A DNA stretch of 64,000 nt from Tenacibaculum sp. 190524A02b. Lineage in GTDB: Bacteria; Bacteroidota; Bacteroidia; Flavobacteriales; Flavobacteriaceae. Each line of letters starts with the position of its first letter. The stretch's first letter is position 1. A program made the position numbers and the translations under genes. The DNA is taken from assembly GCF_964036645.1 (NCBI RefSeq), contig NZ_OZ038525.1, positions 1,039,501-1,103,500 of the forward strand, read 5' to 3'. Shown piece after piece: positions 7,862 through 16,682 of the stretch. A model generated the notes under the pieces. The model made no database searches. It was not told the DNA's origin and was given only the letters and a program-made list of their open reading frames with translations.

Positions 7862-9022
7862 ATGGAGAAAGATTTTAAAATGACTGCTATTACTATGGCA
7901 GGACTTGAAGGCGTATTAGCCGATGAATTAAGAGCATTAGGGGCGAGAGAAGTAAAAGAAGGAATTAGAAACGTTGCTTTTAGAGGTGATAAAGGGTTTA
8001 TGTATAAGGCAAATATAGCTTTAAGAACTGCTATTAGAATTTTAAAACCAATAAAAAGAAGTAAAATTTTTGATGAAGAAGATTTGTATGAAGCTATTCA
8101 GCGTATAAAATGGGAGCGTTTTATTGATGTAGAAGGAACGTTTGCTATAGGTGCTGTTGTAAACTCAAGAAATTTTACATCTAATTCTCATTACATTAGT
8201 TTAAAGTCTAAAGATGCTATTGCAGATTATTTTGTTCACAAATATAAAAAGCGCCCGAATGTAGATTTGAAATATCCTGATGTTAAAATTCACATTCATA
8301 TTCATAAAGAATGGTTAACAATATCATTAGATTCCTCTGGAGATTCATTACATAAAAGAGGGTACAGAAGTGCCACTAATATTGCACCTATAAATGAAGT
8401 TTTAGCAGCAGGTTTGTTACTTTTATCAGGATATAAAGGTGAAGAAAATTTTATAGATCCAATGTGTGGTTCTGGTACAATTTTAATAGAAGCAGCAATG
8501 ATAGCAAATCATATTCCTGCTAATATTAACAGAAAACATTTTGGTTTTGAAAATTGGAAAGATTATGATGAAGATTTATATTTTGTTATTCAAGATTCTT
8601 TATTAAAGAAAATATCAAGTTCACATTTTAAAATTATGGGGTTTGATAAAGCTCCGTCAGCGGTTAGGAAAGCTCAGCAGAATATTATTAATGCAAATTT
8701 AGAAGAGTTTATAGGAGTACATCATGTAAACTTTTTTAACTCAAAAAAAGAAGTTTTTGGTAAAACAACTATTCTGTTTAATCCACCATATGGAGAGCGT
8801 TTAAATATAGATGTAGAAGAGTTTTATAGAAAAATAGGAAACACTTTAAAAAATAATTATAGTAATTCAACAGCATGGTTAATAACATCAGATATTCAGG
8901 CTTTAAAATATGTTGGATTAAGAACTTCTAAAAGAATTCCTTTAAAAAATGCTGATTTAGATTGTCGTTTTGTAAAATATGAATTGTATGAAGGAAGTAA
9001 AAAAGTAAAAGAAGATAGATAA
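7862..9022 (+). CDS. THUMP-domain RNA methyltransferase (RlmL/YpsC-like)
   Basis: A 386-residue RNA guanine-N2 methyltransferase of the COG0116 group. The N-terminal ferredoxin-like and THUMP region covers about residues 5-160 and ends in the conserved LHKRGYR. The Rossmann domain follows, with motif I DPMCGSGTILIEA near 197 and the catalytic NPPYGERL near 309. The family methylates 23S rRNA; the exact base modified here cannot be told. Length is normal for the short YpsC-type form, which lacks the RlmK half of E. coli RlmL. I start at the ATG at 7862, because the 51 upstream codons of the open frame overlap the divergent gene and its promoter. Confidence 0.9.
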   Translation: MEKDFKMTAITMAGLEGVLADELRALGAREVKEGIRNVAFRGDKGFMYKANIALRTAIRILKPIKRSKIFDEEDLYEAIQRIKWERFIDVEGTFAIGAVVNSRNFTSNSHYISLKSKDAIADYFVHKYKKRPNVDLKYPDVKIHIHIHKEWLTISLDSSGDSLHKRGYRSATNIAPINEVLAAGLLLLSGYKGEENFIDPMCGSGTILIEAAMIANHIPANINRKHFGFENWKDYDEDLYFVIQDSLLKKISSSHFKIMGFDKAPSAVRKAQQNIINANLEEFIGVHHVNFFNSKKEVFGKTTILFNPPYGERLNIDVEEFYRKIGNTLKNNYSNSTAWLITSDIQALKYVGLRTSKRIPLKNADLDCRFVKYELYEGSKKVKEDR

Positions 9023-9036
9023 AGAGTTATAAAAAT

Positions 9037-9062
9037 AAAGACCACTTAGCTAAGTGGTCTTT
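9037..9062. terminator. Bidirectional terminator between convergent genes
   Basis: A 26-bp perfect palindrome, arms AAAGACCACTTAG and CTAAGTGGTCTTT, between the convergent methyltransferase and pentapeptide-repeat genes. Confidence 0.85.
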
Positions 9063-9068
9063 ATTTTA

Positions 9069-9842
9069 TTATTTATTTTTTAAAAGATATTTGTTAAAGC
9101 TATTGCCATTTATACTAGTATATTTAGCATCAATGTCAAAACCAACATCCATATTGGTAATGTCAAATGTACCATGTACTTTAGTATATTTAATATTTAG
9201 GTCTTCTTTAAATTTTACATTTCTAAAAGAAACTCCATCATTAAACTCGGTATATTTAAAAGTAGCGCTTTCATTAAAAATAGCATCTTCAAAACTTACA
9301 AATTCTTTAAAGTCAGTGTATTTGAATGTTGCAGGCTCTTCAAAGTTTGTGTTTTTAAAAGATATTTTTCTTTCAAATTTAGCATATTTAAAAGTAGTAT
9401 CATTTTTAAAATCACAATTAGCAAAATTAGCATCTTTTTCAAAATCAGAATATTTAAACATGGCTTTTTGAGAGAAAGTACAGTTTTCAAAAATAGCAAG
9501 ATCTTCAAAGTTAGCTACAAAAGTATAACCACTATTTTCATGTGGTATATAAGCTAAAACATCGTCTTTGAAAGTACAGTTTTTAAAAACCACTTTATTT
9601 GTAATTTGGTTTTCAACAGTATTAGAACCACCATTATTCCACCATTTTTTACGTTTTGGTAATTTAGGTAGCTTTTTGTCTATAAATGTAAAGTCAATAG
9701 TTCCTTCAATGGTAACGTTAGAATATTCTATAGCTTCTTTGGCCTCTAGTTTTTTCATGATCTCAGAAGCATTAATTGTTTTCTGAGAAAAAACAGTAAC
9801 TGTGCAAAGAGTAAAAACTAGAAGAGTAAATATATTTTTCAT
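9069..9842 (-). CDS. Secreted pentapeptide-repeat protein
   Basis: A 257-residue exported protein with a signal peptide ending at VFSQ. From about residue 85 on, nearly every fifth residue is Phe. The pentapeptides are arranged in a higher-order 20-residue repeat in which each turn begins (T/M)FKY, for example ATFKYTDF, TTFKYAKF, ATFKYTEF. This should fold into a right-handed quadrilateral beta-helix. The 72 residues before the helix include a lysine-rich loop (KKLPKLPKRKKWW). No catalytic residues are evident. Known pentapeptide proteins range from gyrase-protecting factors to structural proteins; a periplasmic location argues against the former here. Confidence 0.85.
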   Translation of the reverse strand: MKNIFTLLVFTLCTVTVFSQKTINASEIMKKLEAKEAIEYSNVTIEGTIDFTFIDKKLPKLPKRKKWWNNGGSNTVENQITNKVVFKNCTFKDDVLAYIPHENSGYTFVANFEDLAIFENCTFSQKAMFKYSDFEKDANFANCDFKNDTTFKYAKFERKISFKNTNFEEPATFKYTDFKEFVSFEDAIFNESATFKYTEFNDGVSFRNVKFKEDLNIKYTKVHGTFDITNMDVGFDIDAKYTSINGNSFNKYLLKNK

Positions 9843-9913
9843 GATAAGTAATGTTTTAATATCTATTTGAAAGACACAATAACTTTTTGTTTTGTGACAC
9901 TCTTGAATAAAAA

Positions 9914-9944
9914 AAACAGTATTTAGCTAACCTAAATACTGTTT
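9914..9944 (-). terminator. Intrinsic terminator downstream of HU gene
   Basis: Arms AAACAGTATTTAG and CTAAATACTGTTT with a 5-nt loop, 24 nt beyond the HU stop codon on the minus strand, with a T-run on that strand. Confidence 0.8.
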
Positions 9945-9967
9945 TAGTATGAATATGATTTAAAATC

Positions 9968-10240
9968 TTAGTTTACTGAATCACTTAAACCAGCACCAGC
10001 TTTAAACTTAACAACATTCTTTGCAGCGATTTTAATTTCCTTACCAGTTTGTGGGTTTCTTCCTGTTCTAGCAGCTCTTTCAGATACAGACCAAGTTCCC
10101 CATCCAACTAAAGCAACTTTACCACCATCTTTTAATGTATTAGTAACGTTGTTAGTTAATGATTCTAATGCAGCTTTAGCAGCAGCTTTTGAAATTCCTG
10201 CGTCAGCAGCCATAGCATCGATTAAATCTGATTTGTTCAT
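9968..10240 (-). CDS. HU family DNA-binding protein
   Basis: A 90-residue histone-like nucleoid protein that binds and bends DNA as a dimer. The N-terminal helices [20 protein letters not shown] and the DNA-contacting arm [30 protein letters not shown] (written here in two familiar blocks: [12 protein letters not shown], then VKFKAGAGL) match the family throughout and at full length. It stands alone between its own strong promoter (10292-10321) and terminator (9914-9944), so it is a single-gene unit, as expected for an abundant nucleoid protein. Confidence 0.96.
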   Translation of the reverse strand: MNKSDLIDAMAADAGISKAAAKAALESLTNNVTNTLKDGGKVALVGWGTWSVSERAARTGRNPQTGKEIKIAAKNVVKFKAGAGLSDSVN

Positions 10241-10291
10241 AATTTTAATGGATTTTAAAAATTAATTTATATTTTTTGCTAAATAGCTCAA

Positions 10292-10321
10292 CAAATATAG
10301 ACGGAATGCGGGATTGTGCAA
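10292..10321 (-). promoter_or_regulatory. Bacteroidota-type promoter of the HU gene
   Basis: On the minus strand TTG (10321-10319) is followed after 19 nt by TATATTTG (10299-10292). This fits the TTG-N17-23-TAnnTTTG consensus. It lies 51 nt upstream of the HU ATG. Confidence 0.8.
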
Positions 10322-10425
10322 GATTTAAGGTTAAAAAAACATAGTTTTGTTAATAAAAACCACTGAATTGTTAATAACCCTACTTGTTTATTTGTTTAAA
10401 AGTGTAATTCCTTATAAATAAAGGG

Positions 10426-11370
10426 CTAGAGCGCTATTGCATCTGATGAAAATTGATAACCGTTTAACAAACTTCTTGAGTCCATTAATTTTTTACCAGA
10501 AAGTTTAATTTCATCTATGATTAAAAAACCATCAGATACGGCTATTTTTATATCAGATTTAGTGGTTATTATTTTACCTATTTTATATTTATGATTCCCC
10601 AACTCTTTAGAAACCTTATAAATTTTGGCTGTAATTTCTTTCTCATTATTGTATATTGAGGTCCAAGCAGCAGGATAAGGATTTAAACCTCTTATGTGAT
10701 TGTATATATCATTTAAAGATTTTGACCAATCTATTTTACAGTTATGAGGAAATAGTTTATAAGCTGTTTTCTCTTCCAAATCTGGCTGTTTAGTAGTTGT
10801 TACATTTCCTTTAGCTATTAAATCAACAGTTTCTTTAACTAAATCAGCACCCAAATACATAAGAGTGTCGTGTAATTCTCCTACGGTTTCATCTTCTCTA
10901 ATACCAACTTCTTTTTGAAGAATTATTTCTCCTGTATCAATTTTATCATCAATAAAAAAGGTAGTAACACCAGTTTTCTTTTCTCCGTTTATAATAGCCC
11001 AATTGATAGGAGCAGCGCCTCTATATTCAGGTAATAAAGATGCATGTAAATTAAAAGTACCATATTGAGGCATATCCCAAACAGATTTAGGTAGCATTCT
11101 AAAAGCTACAACTATTTGAAGATTAGCATTCCATTTTTTTAATTCATTTTGAAAATCTTCGCTTTTTAAATTTTTAGGCTGAAGCAAAGGTAAATTTTGA
11201 GATAAAGCATATTTTTTTACTGCAGATTGATTCAATTTTCTACCTCTTCCTGCGGGCTTATCGGTAGCAGTAATAACTCCAACAACATTATAGTTGTTTT
11301 CTACTAAGTGTTTTAAAATGGTTACAGCAAAATCAGGTGTTCCCATAAAAACGATACGTAAATCTCTCAT
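10426..11370 (-). CDS. fmt: Methionyl-tRNA formyltransferase
   Basis: Formylates the amino group of Met on initiator tRNA, using 10-formyltetrahydrofolate, in translation initiation. The 314-residue protein starts with RIVFMGTPDFAV and carries the catalytic and folate-binding stretch NLHASLLPEYRGAAPINWAI with its Asn and His. TGVTTFFIDDKIDTGEI follows with the catalytic Asp. The C-terminal OB-fold domain that contacts tRNA follows the FPHNCKIDW linker. Length is normal. The stop of recQ is 2 nt upstream of its ATG, so recQ and fmt are probably co-transcribed with the ATPase gene at 13276. Confidence 0.96.
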   Translation of the reverse strand: MRDLRIVFMGTPDFAVTILKHLVENNYNVVGVITATDKPAGRGRKLNQSAVKKYALSQNLPLLQPKNLKSEDFQNELKKWNANLQIVVAFRMLPKSVWDMPQYGTFNLHASLLPEYRGAAPINWAIINGEKKTGVTTFFIDDKIDTGEIILQKEVGIREDETVGELHDTLMYLGADLVKETVDLIAKGNVTTTKQPDLEEKTAYKLFPHNCKIDWSKSLNDIYNHIRGLNPYPAAWTSIYNNEKEITAKIYKVSKELGNHKYKIGKIITTKSDIKIAVSDGFLIIDEIKLSGKKLMDSRSLLNGYQFSSDAIAL

Positions 11371-11372
11371 TA

Positions 11373-13268
11373 TTATTTTATATAAAATTTATTGTAGTCA
11401 GTGATACCGATAATTTCATCGGCTAGTAATTTTCGCAAATTTATTAAAATGTCTTCTTCTTTTTCAGGAATAATAGTACAGATTTCTTTGGATGAAAGTT
11501 CAGTATGTTTCTTTATGCATTTTAATAAATCATTTTTTAAGTCTTTAATTGTGCTATTTTTTTGTTGTAAACAAACATCACAAATACCACATTTACCATT
11601 ATTCTTTTCATCAAAATAACTTAATAACTGAATACTTCTACAAATAGTATCGTTTTTTACAAAATGAATTAAATCAGTAGTTTTCTTCTTTTTCTGATTA
11701 AAATACGCTTTTACATTTTTAGAAATTCTGTTAATAGTTAAATCATCTTCTCTTGGAATTAAAAAATGAAGGTTAACATTTTTAGAGGCTCTGTTGTAAG
11801 TTATGTATTCTTTAGTTTCTAAGCTTTCTAATTGATTGATAACCATTGAGGAAGTAACTCCTGTTTTTTTAGCAATATAAAACTCATTGATTTTAATTGG
11901 TTGTTCAAAAACACCACCATACATTCTTAATAAAGGTTGGATTATTTTTTTAGTTTTTTGATTGTTATTACAATAGTTAATGATTTGTTGACTTGACGTT
12001 AAAAATTGAATGGTTGAGTTTTTGGTGTAAAAATTTTCTAGTTCTATGATACCGTTAGCTATTAAAACTTGTATTGTTGTAGAAACTTTATTGGGTACAA
12101 AATTATATTTTGAACAAAAAGCTGAAAAATCAAAATCAAAAGAATCTAAATTATGTTCACCTTTAGCTATTTGAAAGTGTTGATATAATTTTTGATGAAT
12201 AGTTTTTATCTCTTTTATAGTTGGATAGTTAGTTTGTTGATACTCTTCAAAAGAATCAATATCTGTTTTATTAGTTAAAATTACTGAAAACGCTTTTTTT
12301 TGATCTCTACCAGCTCTACCAGCTTCTTGAACATAATTTTCTATAGAAGAAGGGAGGTTTAAGTGAATAACAACTCTAACATTTGCTTTATCAATTCCCA
12401 TTCCAAAAGCATTAGTAGCAACCATAATAGGTGTTTTATTTTGCATCCATTTTTCAAAAGCTATTTGTTTTTCATCCAAAGATAATCCACCATGATAAAA
12501 ACTAGATTTATAGCCTTGAGCATTTAAATAATTACTAATTTCTCTTGTTTTATTTCTAGAGCTGACATAAACAATACTAGGGGATTTTATTTTTTTAAAG
12601 ATTTGTTGCAGTTTATATAGTTTATCATCAGTAAAAAATACTTGATATGCCAAATTCTCTCTAAAAAACGACTTTTTAAAAGTAACAGGAGTTTCTAATT
12701 GTAAATGGTTTGTTATGTCAGAGAGAACCTTATTGTTAGCTGTAGCTGTTAAAGCTATAAAAGGTACATTAGGTTGTATTTCTCGTATCAGTTTTATATC
12801 TAAATATGAGGGTCTAAAATCATGACCCCATTCAGAAATACAATGGGCTTCATCAATGGCTACTAAATTAACATTTAACTGCTTTATCTTATCTTGAATA
12901 AACTTTGATTGTAACCGTTCAGGAGATAAATACAAAAATTTATAGTTTCCAAATCGTATATTATCAAACAACGTAATAATCTCATCTTGTGAACTACCCG
13001 ATTTAATAGTTACAGCTTTTATATTTTTTTGCAATAAAGCTTCAACTTGATCTTGCATTAGTGCTATAAGAGGAGATACTACAATACAGGTTCCTTTTTT
13101 TAATATGGCAGGAACTTGGAAACAAATAGATTTTCCTCCACCAGTAGGTAATAAAGCAATAGTGTCTTTACCTTCTAAAACACTGGTGATTATCTCATTT
13201 TGAGGCTTTCTAAAATTATCATATCCCCAATAATTTCTTAAAATTTGTAGCGCCTCATTTTTGAGCAT
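11373..13268 (-). CDS. recQ: ATP-dependent DNA helicase RecQ-like
   Basis: A 3'-5' superfamily 2 DNA helicase for repair and recombination. Walker A is LLPTGGGKSICFQ near residue 41. DEAHCISEWGHDFRPSYL holds the DExH box and the aromatic-rich loop. Motif VI is QEAGRAGRDQ. Near the C-terminus CRSIQLLSYFDE and CGICDVC supply the four zinc-binding cysteines, followed by a winged-helix-like end. There is no recognisable HRDC domain, and the 631-residue length fits the short RecQ forms common in Bacteroidota. Flavobacterial genomes often carry more than one RecQ, so the symbol marks the family rather than one specific paralogue. Confidence 0.93.
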   Translation of the reverse strand: MLKNEALQILRNYWGYDNFRKPQNEIITSVLEGKDTIALLPTGGGKSICFQVPAILKKGTCIVVSPLIALMQDQVEALLQKNIKAVTIKSGSSQDEIITLFDNIRFGNYKFLYLSPERLQSKFIQDKIKQLNVNLVAIDEAHCISEWGHDFRPSYLDIKLIREIQPNVPFIALTATANNKVLSDITNHLQLETPVTFKKSFFRENLAYQVFFTDDKLYKLQQIFKKIKSPSIVYVSSRNKTREISNYLNAQGYKSSFYHGGLSLDEKQIAFEKWMQNKTPIMVATNAFGMGIDKANVRVVIHLNLPSSIENYVQEAGRAGRDQKKAFSVILTNKTDIDSFEEYQQTNYPTIKEIKTIHQKLYQHFQIAKGEHNLDSFDFDFSAFCSKYNFVPNKVSTTIQVLIANGIIELENFYTKNSTIQFLTSSQQIINYCNNNQKTKKIIQPLLRMYGGVFEQPIKINEFYIAKKTGVTSSMVINQLESLETKEYITYNRASKNVNLHFLIPREDDLTINRISKNVKAYFNQKKKKTTDLIHFVKNDTICRSIQLLSYFDEKNNGKCGICDVCLQQKNSTIKDLKNDLLKCIKKHTELSSKEICTIIPEKEEDILINLRKLLADEIIGITDYNKFYIK

Positions 13269-13275
13269 TCTTTTC

Positions 13276-13806
13276 TTATAATGAATTCAATATAAAGTTA
13301 CAACGTTCTTCTACAGTCCCAAAAGGAACATCAACTATTTTATAACCAACTTCTTGGTAAGCTTCTCTAAGGTATTTATCTATCTCTACAGCTTGTTCAA
13401 ATGACTCGTAACGCTCATTATCAGAAACATATATTTCTTTCCAAGGAGCTAGCATAAAAACTTTATCGTATAAATATTTATTACTTTTTTCTTTATAAAT
13501 AGTAGGATAATCAGTTTTTAAATAATTCATATACGCATGAACATCAGGAATTCCTCTGTCAAAAAAAATAATTTTATTACTCTCTTTACAGGCATTTGTA
13601 AATTGTTCTTCTCTACCTTCTAAAAGCATTTGACTAAAAAGTAGCGGTTGCTCTAAAAATAATTGGTCAATACCTTCTTTTTGAGCTTTTAATGTTACCT
13701 CTCTAGAAATTTCAGGCATACATAAATACCCTCTCTTAATAAATTCATTTAGCACAGATGATTTCCCTGTGCCAGGACCTCCTATAAGAACTATTTTTTG
13801 TTGCAT
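13276..13806 (-). CDS. NadR-like AAA ATPase/kinase
   Basis: A 176-residue P-loop protein. Walker A is IGGPGTGKSS at the very N-terminus, and a later FFDRGIPDVHAY resembles the lid and acidic motif of the AAA_28 (NadR C-terminal kinase-like) family. Homologues are described as predicted ATPases or nucleoside kinases, with no settled substrate. The gene begins 7 nt upstream of recQ on the same strand, so the three genes (ATPase, recQ, fmt) look like one operon. The -7-like box at 13811-13818 ends only 5 nt before the ATG, which would make the transcript leaderless. Confidence 0.85.
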   Translation of the reverse strand: MQQKIVLIGGPGTGKSSVLNEFIKRGYLCMPEISREVTLKAQKEGIDQLFLEQPLLFSQMLLEGREEQFTNACKESNKIIFFDRGIPDVHAYMNYLKTDYPTIYKEKSNKYLYDKVFMLAPWKEIYVSDNERYESFEQAVEIDKYLREAYQEVGYKIVDVPFGTVEERCNFILNSL

Positions 13807-13810
13807 TGGG

Positions 13811-13818
13811 CAAAAATA
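13811..13818 (-). promoter_or_regulatory. Candidate -7 box immediately upstream of the ATPase gene
   Basis: The minus strand reads TATTTTTG (TAnnTTTG), ending 5 nt before the ATG at 13806. The predicted transcript start would fall at or near the start codon. No -33 TTG recognised. Confidence 0.4.
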
Positions 13819-13850
13819 GAAGTTTCAATTAATAAATTTAATAAATAGTG

Positions 13851-13858
13851 TAATTTTG
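13851..13858 (+). promoter_or_regulatory. Candidate -7 box for the DUF493/PPIase operon
   Basis: TAATTTTG matches TAnnTTTG, 52 nt before the ATG of the DUF493 gene at 13911. No clear -33 element. Confidence 0.45.
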
Positions 13859-13910
13859 TGTTTGATCTAATTTTTAAGAATTTTAAAAAAATATACTAAA
13901 CAGTATAATT

Positions 13911-14192
13911 ATGTCGGATAGAGAAGCGTTTTATAAAAAGTTAAAATCACAATTAGAAGAAACAAGTAGTTTTCCTACAAAATATTTATATAAATTTATT
14001 GTTCCTACTGATGGTAATCAAGTGGAAGAAGTTAAAAGCTTATTTGATAAAGGTGGTGCAGTTATAGATACCAAAAAATCAAGAACAGGAAAATATATAA
14101 GTATTTCGATTCATATAAAAGTTAATAGCTCAGACGAAGTTATAACATATTATAAACAAGCAGAATCAATTAAAGGAATTATTTCTTTATAA
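13911..14192 (+). CDS. DUF493 (YbeD-like) protein
   Basis: A 93-residue small alpha-beta protein of the DUF493/YbeD family. The family pattern FPTKYLYKFIVPTDGNQVEEV and the strand KYISISIHIKVNSSDEVI are visible. The fold resembles ACT-like regulatory domains, and the biochemical role is unknown. It is the first gene of a tight run with three peptidyl-prolyl isomerase-like genes (gaps of 11 and 16 nt, then an overlap), so it is probably expressed with the envelope-chaperone operon. Confidence 0.88.
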   Translation: MSDREAFYKKLKSQLEETSSFPTKYLYKFIVPTDGNQVEEVKSLFDKGGAVIDTKKSRTGKYISISIHIKVNSSDEVITYYKQAESIKGIISL

Positions 14193-14203
14193 AACTAAAC
14201 TTT

Positions 14204-15808
14204 ATGAAAAAACAAATTTTAGGTGCAGCTCTATTGTTCAATGCCTTTCTAATAACAGGTCAGAGCAAAAATGAGTTATTTAGTATTAATAACAAATCAA
14301 TCTCAGTAGCAGAATTCAAAAGAGTTTATGAGAAAAATTTATCACTTGTGGTTGATAAAGACTCCAAGGATATTGATAAATATTTAGATTTATATATCAA
14401 TTATAAACTAAAAGTAGGTGAAGCTTACGCTTTAGGATTGGATACTATTAGTACATATAAAAGGGAGTTAGAAGGTTATAAAAAGCAGTTAATAGCCCCA
14501 TACTTACAAGATAAAGAGTCTATAAAAAAATTAGTAAATGATGCTTACTACAGAACAAAAAATGAAGTTAGAGCTAGCCATATCCTAATACGTTTTACTC
14601 AAAAAGGAAAAGAACAAGATACAGTAGCAGCTTTTAATAAAATAAAAGAAGTAAGAAAAAGAGTGGTAAATGGAGAAGATTTTAAAAAAGTAGCTAGAGA
14701 AGTTTCTGAAGATCCTTCAGCAAAGTTTAATGCTGGAGACTTAGGGTATTTTTCAGCTTTTAGAATGGTGTTTCCGTTTGAAGAAAATGCTTATACAACT
14801 AAAATAGGTGAAGTTTCTGAACCATTTAGAACGCGTTTTGGGTACCATATTTTAAAAGTTACAGGAAAAAGAGAGTCAAAAGGACAATTTGAAGTTGCTC
14901 ATATTTTACGAAGAGACCAGTCTATTGTTGGGAAAGTAAAAATAGACTCTGCCTATCAAAAATTACAAAAGGGTGTGGCTTTTGAAAGTGTAGTGAAAGA
15001 ATATTCTGAAGATGTAGGAACAGCTCAACTAGGAGGAAAGTTACCTAAATTTGGAACAGGAAGTATGGTAGAGAGTTTTGAAAAAGCAGTACTAGAACTT
15101 AAAAAAGAAGGAGAATATAGTAAACCGTTTAAAACTAAATATGGTTGGCATATAGTAAAACTTCTTAAAAATTACCCTATTGCTTCTTTTGATGAAATGA
15201 AACAAGAGTTAGAAAAAAAAGTGAAAAAGTCAGCAAGAATGGGGTTATCAAAAGATGCAGTAATCAGCAAACTAAGGCAAGAGTATAACGTTAAGGTTAA
15301 TAAAAAAGCATTAGTAGATTTTAAAAATAACTCAAAAGAAGGTTTAGCAACTCAAAAACTTGATAAAATTCTATTATCAATAAATAAAAAACAAATAACT
15401 CAAAAGAAATTTTATGATTTTATCAAATATAGAAGTTATAAAAATGTAGATAAGCTTTTTAAGGACTTTAAAAACAAAGAAATTATTGATTATTTTAAAG
15501 ATGATTTAGTTAATAAGGAGCCAGAATATAAATATACTTTGTTAGAATACAAAGAAGGTTTATTATTGTTTGAGTTAATGCAACAAAAAATTTGGAAAAA
15601 ATCATCAAATGATTCAATTGGATTAAAAAAGTTTTATGCTAGTAATAAACCTAAATACAGTAAAGAACTGGAAGAAATAAAAGGAGAAGTAATAAGTGAT
15701 TATCAAAAGCAATTAGAAGATAATTGGATAAGTGAACTTAGAAAAAATAATGTAATTAAGGTTAAAAAGAAAGCATTAAAGAAGCTTAAAAAAGTATATA
15801 ATCAATAA
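14204..15808 (+). CDS. Periplasmic peptidyl-prolyl isomerase with two parvulin domains
   Basis: A 534-residue exported protein (signal peptide ending ITGQ) that should act as a periplasmic folding factor for outer-membrane proteins. The first parvulin domain runs from VRASHILIRF to FGYHILKVTGKR (about 120-225). The second runs from FEVAHILRR to YGWHIVKLLKNY (about 229-325). Both keep the GDLGYF- or GGKLPKF-type loop and the closing YH/WH. The region after residue 330 is lysine-rich and helical and carries no further parvulin motif. Two further SurA-like genes follow, 16 nt away and then overlapping, which points to co-expression. Confidence 0.9.
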   Translation: MKKQILGAALLFNAFLITGQSKNELFSINNKSISVAEFKRVYEKNLSLVVDKDSKDIDKYLDLYINYKLKVGEAYALGLDTISTYKRELEGYKKQLIAPYLQDKESIKKLVNDAYYRTKNEVRASHILIRFTQKGKEQDTVAAFNKIKEVRKRVVNGEDFKKVAREVSEDPSAKFNAGDLGYFSAFRMVFPFEENAYTTKIGEVSEPFRTRFGYHILKVTGKRESKGQFEVAHILRRDQSIVGKVKIDSAYQKLQKGVAFESVVKEYSEDVGTAQLGGKLPKFGTGSMVESFEKAVLELKKEGEYSKPFKTKYGWHIVKLLKNYPIASFDEMKQELEKKVKKSARMGLSKDAVISKLRQEYNVKVNKKALVDFKNNSKEGLATQKLDKILLSINKKQITQKKFYDFIKYRSYKNVDKLFKDFKNKEIIDYFKDDLVNKEPEYKYTLLEYKEGLLLFELMQQKIWKKSSNDSIGLKKFYASNKPKYSKELEEIKGEVISDYQKQLEDNWISELRKNNVIKVKKKALKKLKKVYNQ

Positions 15809-15824
15809 ATAACTAATAATCATA

Positions 15825-16682
15825 TTGAAAACCATTTATATATTATCTTGTTTATTTGTATTTGTTTCTTGTGATTTAATTAAGTTAAAAAAGCAAAGAA
15901 CTAAAGCAGAGAGACCTATAGCTACCGTTTATAATGTGCATCTTTATAAAAAAGATGTAGAAAGCTTATTGCCTAAAAATTTGTCAAAACAAGATAGTTT
16001 AGTTGCTGTAAAAGGTTTGATAAACTCATGGGCAAAACAACAACTTTTTCTTAAAAAAGCGGAAGAAAATATATCGGAAGTTAATAGTATTGAAATAGAA
16101 AAGTTAGTTAACAGTTATAAATCAGGGTTGTATATAAATGGTTACAAAGAAAAATTAATAAAACAACAGTTAGATACGATTGTTTTAGAAAGAGAAATTG
16201 CAGATTATTATAACCACCATAAAAATAATTTTAAGTTAAATAATGAATTAGTTCAGTTTGATTATATTATTTACGGTAAAGATTTTTTAGATACAAAAGA
16301 TGTTATAAAAAAGTTTAAGTCTGATAAAGAGAAAGATAACGAAGAATTAGAAAACTACTTGTTAAGTTTTAAATCTTATAGGTTACAAGACACAACATGG
16401 GTAACATTAGATTATTTAAAAGAAAAAATTCCACCATTTCGTAGGTATTCTAAACAAAAATTGTTAAAAAAATCCAAATTCATACAAAAAGAAGACAGTT
16501 TAGGAGTATATTTGGTCGCTGTAAAAAATATTTTGCGAAAAAACAAAACAGCTCCATTGAGTCATGTTAGTAATAGAATTAAGCAAATTATTTTACATAA
16601 ACGGAAACTAGAATTAATAAGAGAGATTGAAAAAACGCTGATTAATGATGCTATTAAGAACAAAAATTTTAAAGAATACTAG
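15825..16682 (+). CDS. SurA/PpiC-like periplasmic lipoprotein
   Basis: A 285-residue protein starting at a TTG codon (15825). It has a lipoprotein signal (LFVFVSCD, Cys near residue 16), followed by a chaperone-like N-domain (VYNVHLYKKDVESLLPKNLS and a SurA-N-like helix pair) and a weakly recognisable isomerase-like region. It is the middle member of three adjacent folding-factor genes. The catalytic parvulin signature is not clear, so it may act as a chaperone only. Its last 38 nt overlap the start of the next gene, indicating translational coupling. A downstream ATG would cut into the signal peptide, which supports the TTG start. Confidence 0.8.
   Translation: MKTIYILSCLFVFVSCDLIKLKKQRTKAERPIATVYNVHLYKKDVESLLPKNLSKQDSLVAVKGLINSWAKQQLFLKKAEENISEVNSIEIEKLVNSYKSGLYINGYKEKLIKQQLDTIVLEREIADYYNHHKNNFKLNNELVQFDYIIYGKDFLDTKDVIKKFKSDKEKDNEELENYLLSFKSYRLQDTTWVTLDYLKEKIPPFRRYSKQKLLKKSKFIQKEDSLGVYLVAVKNILRKNKTAPLSHVSNRIKQIILHKRKLELIREIEKTLINDAIKNKNFKEY

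Noticed and set aside
9091..9786. Plus-strand open frames opposite the pentapeptide-repeat gene
   Set aside because: They are shadows of its repeated Phe codons; the translations show no family or signal.
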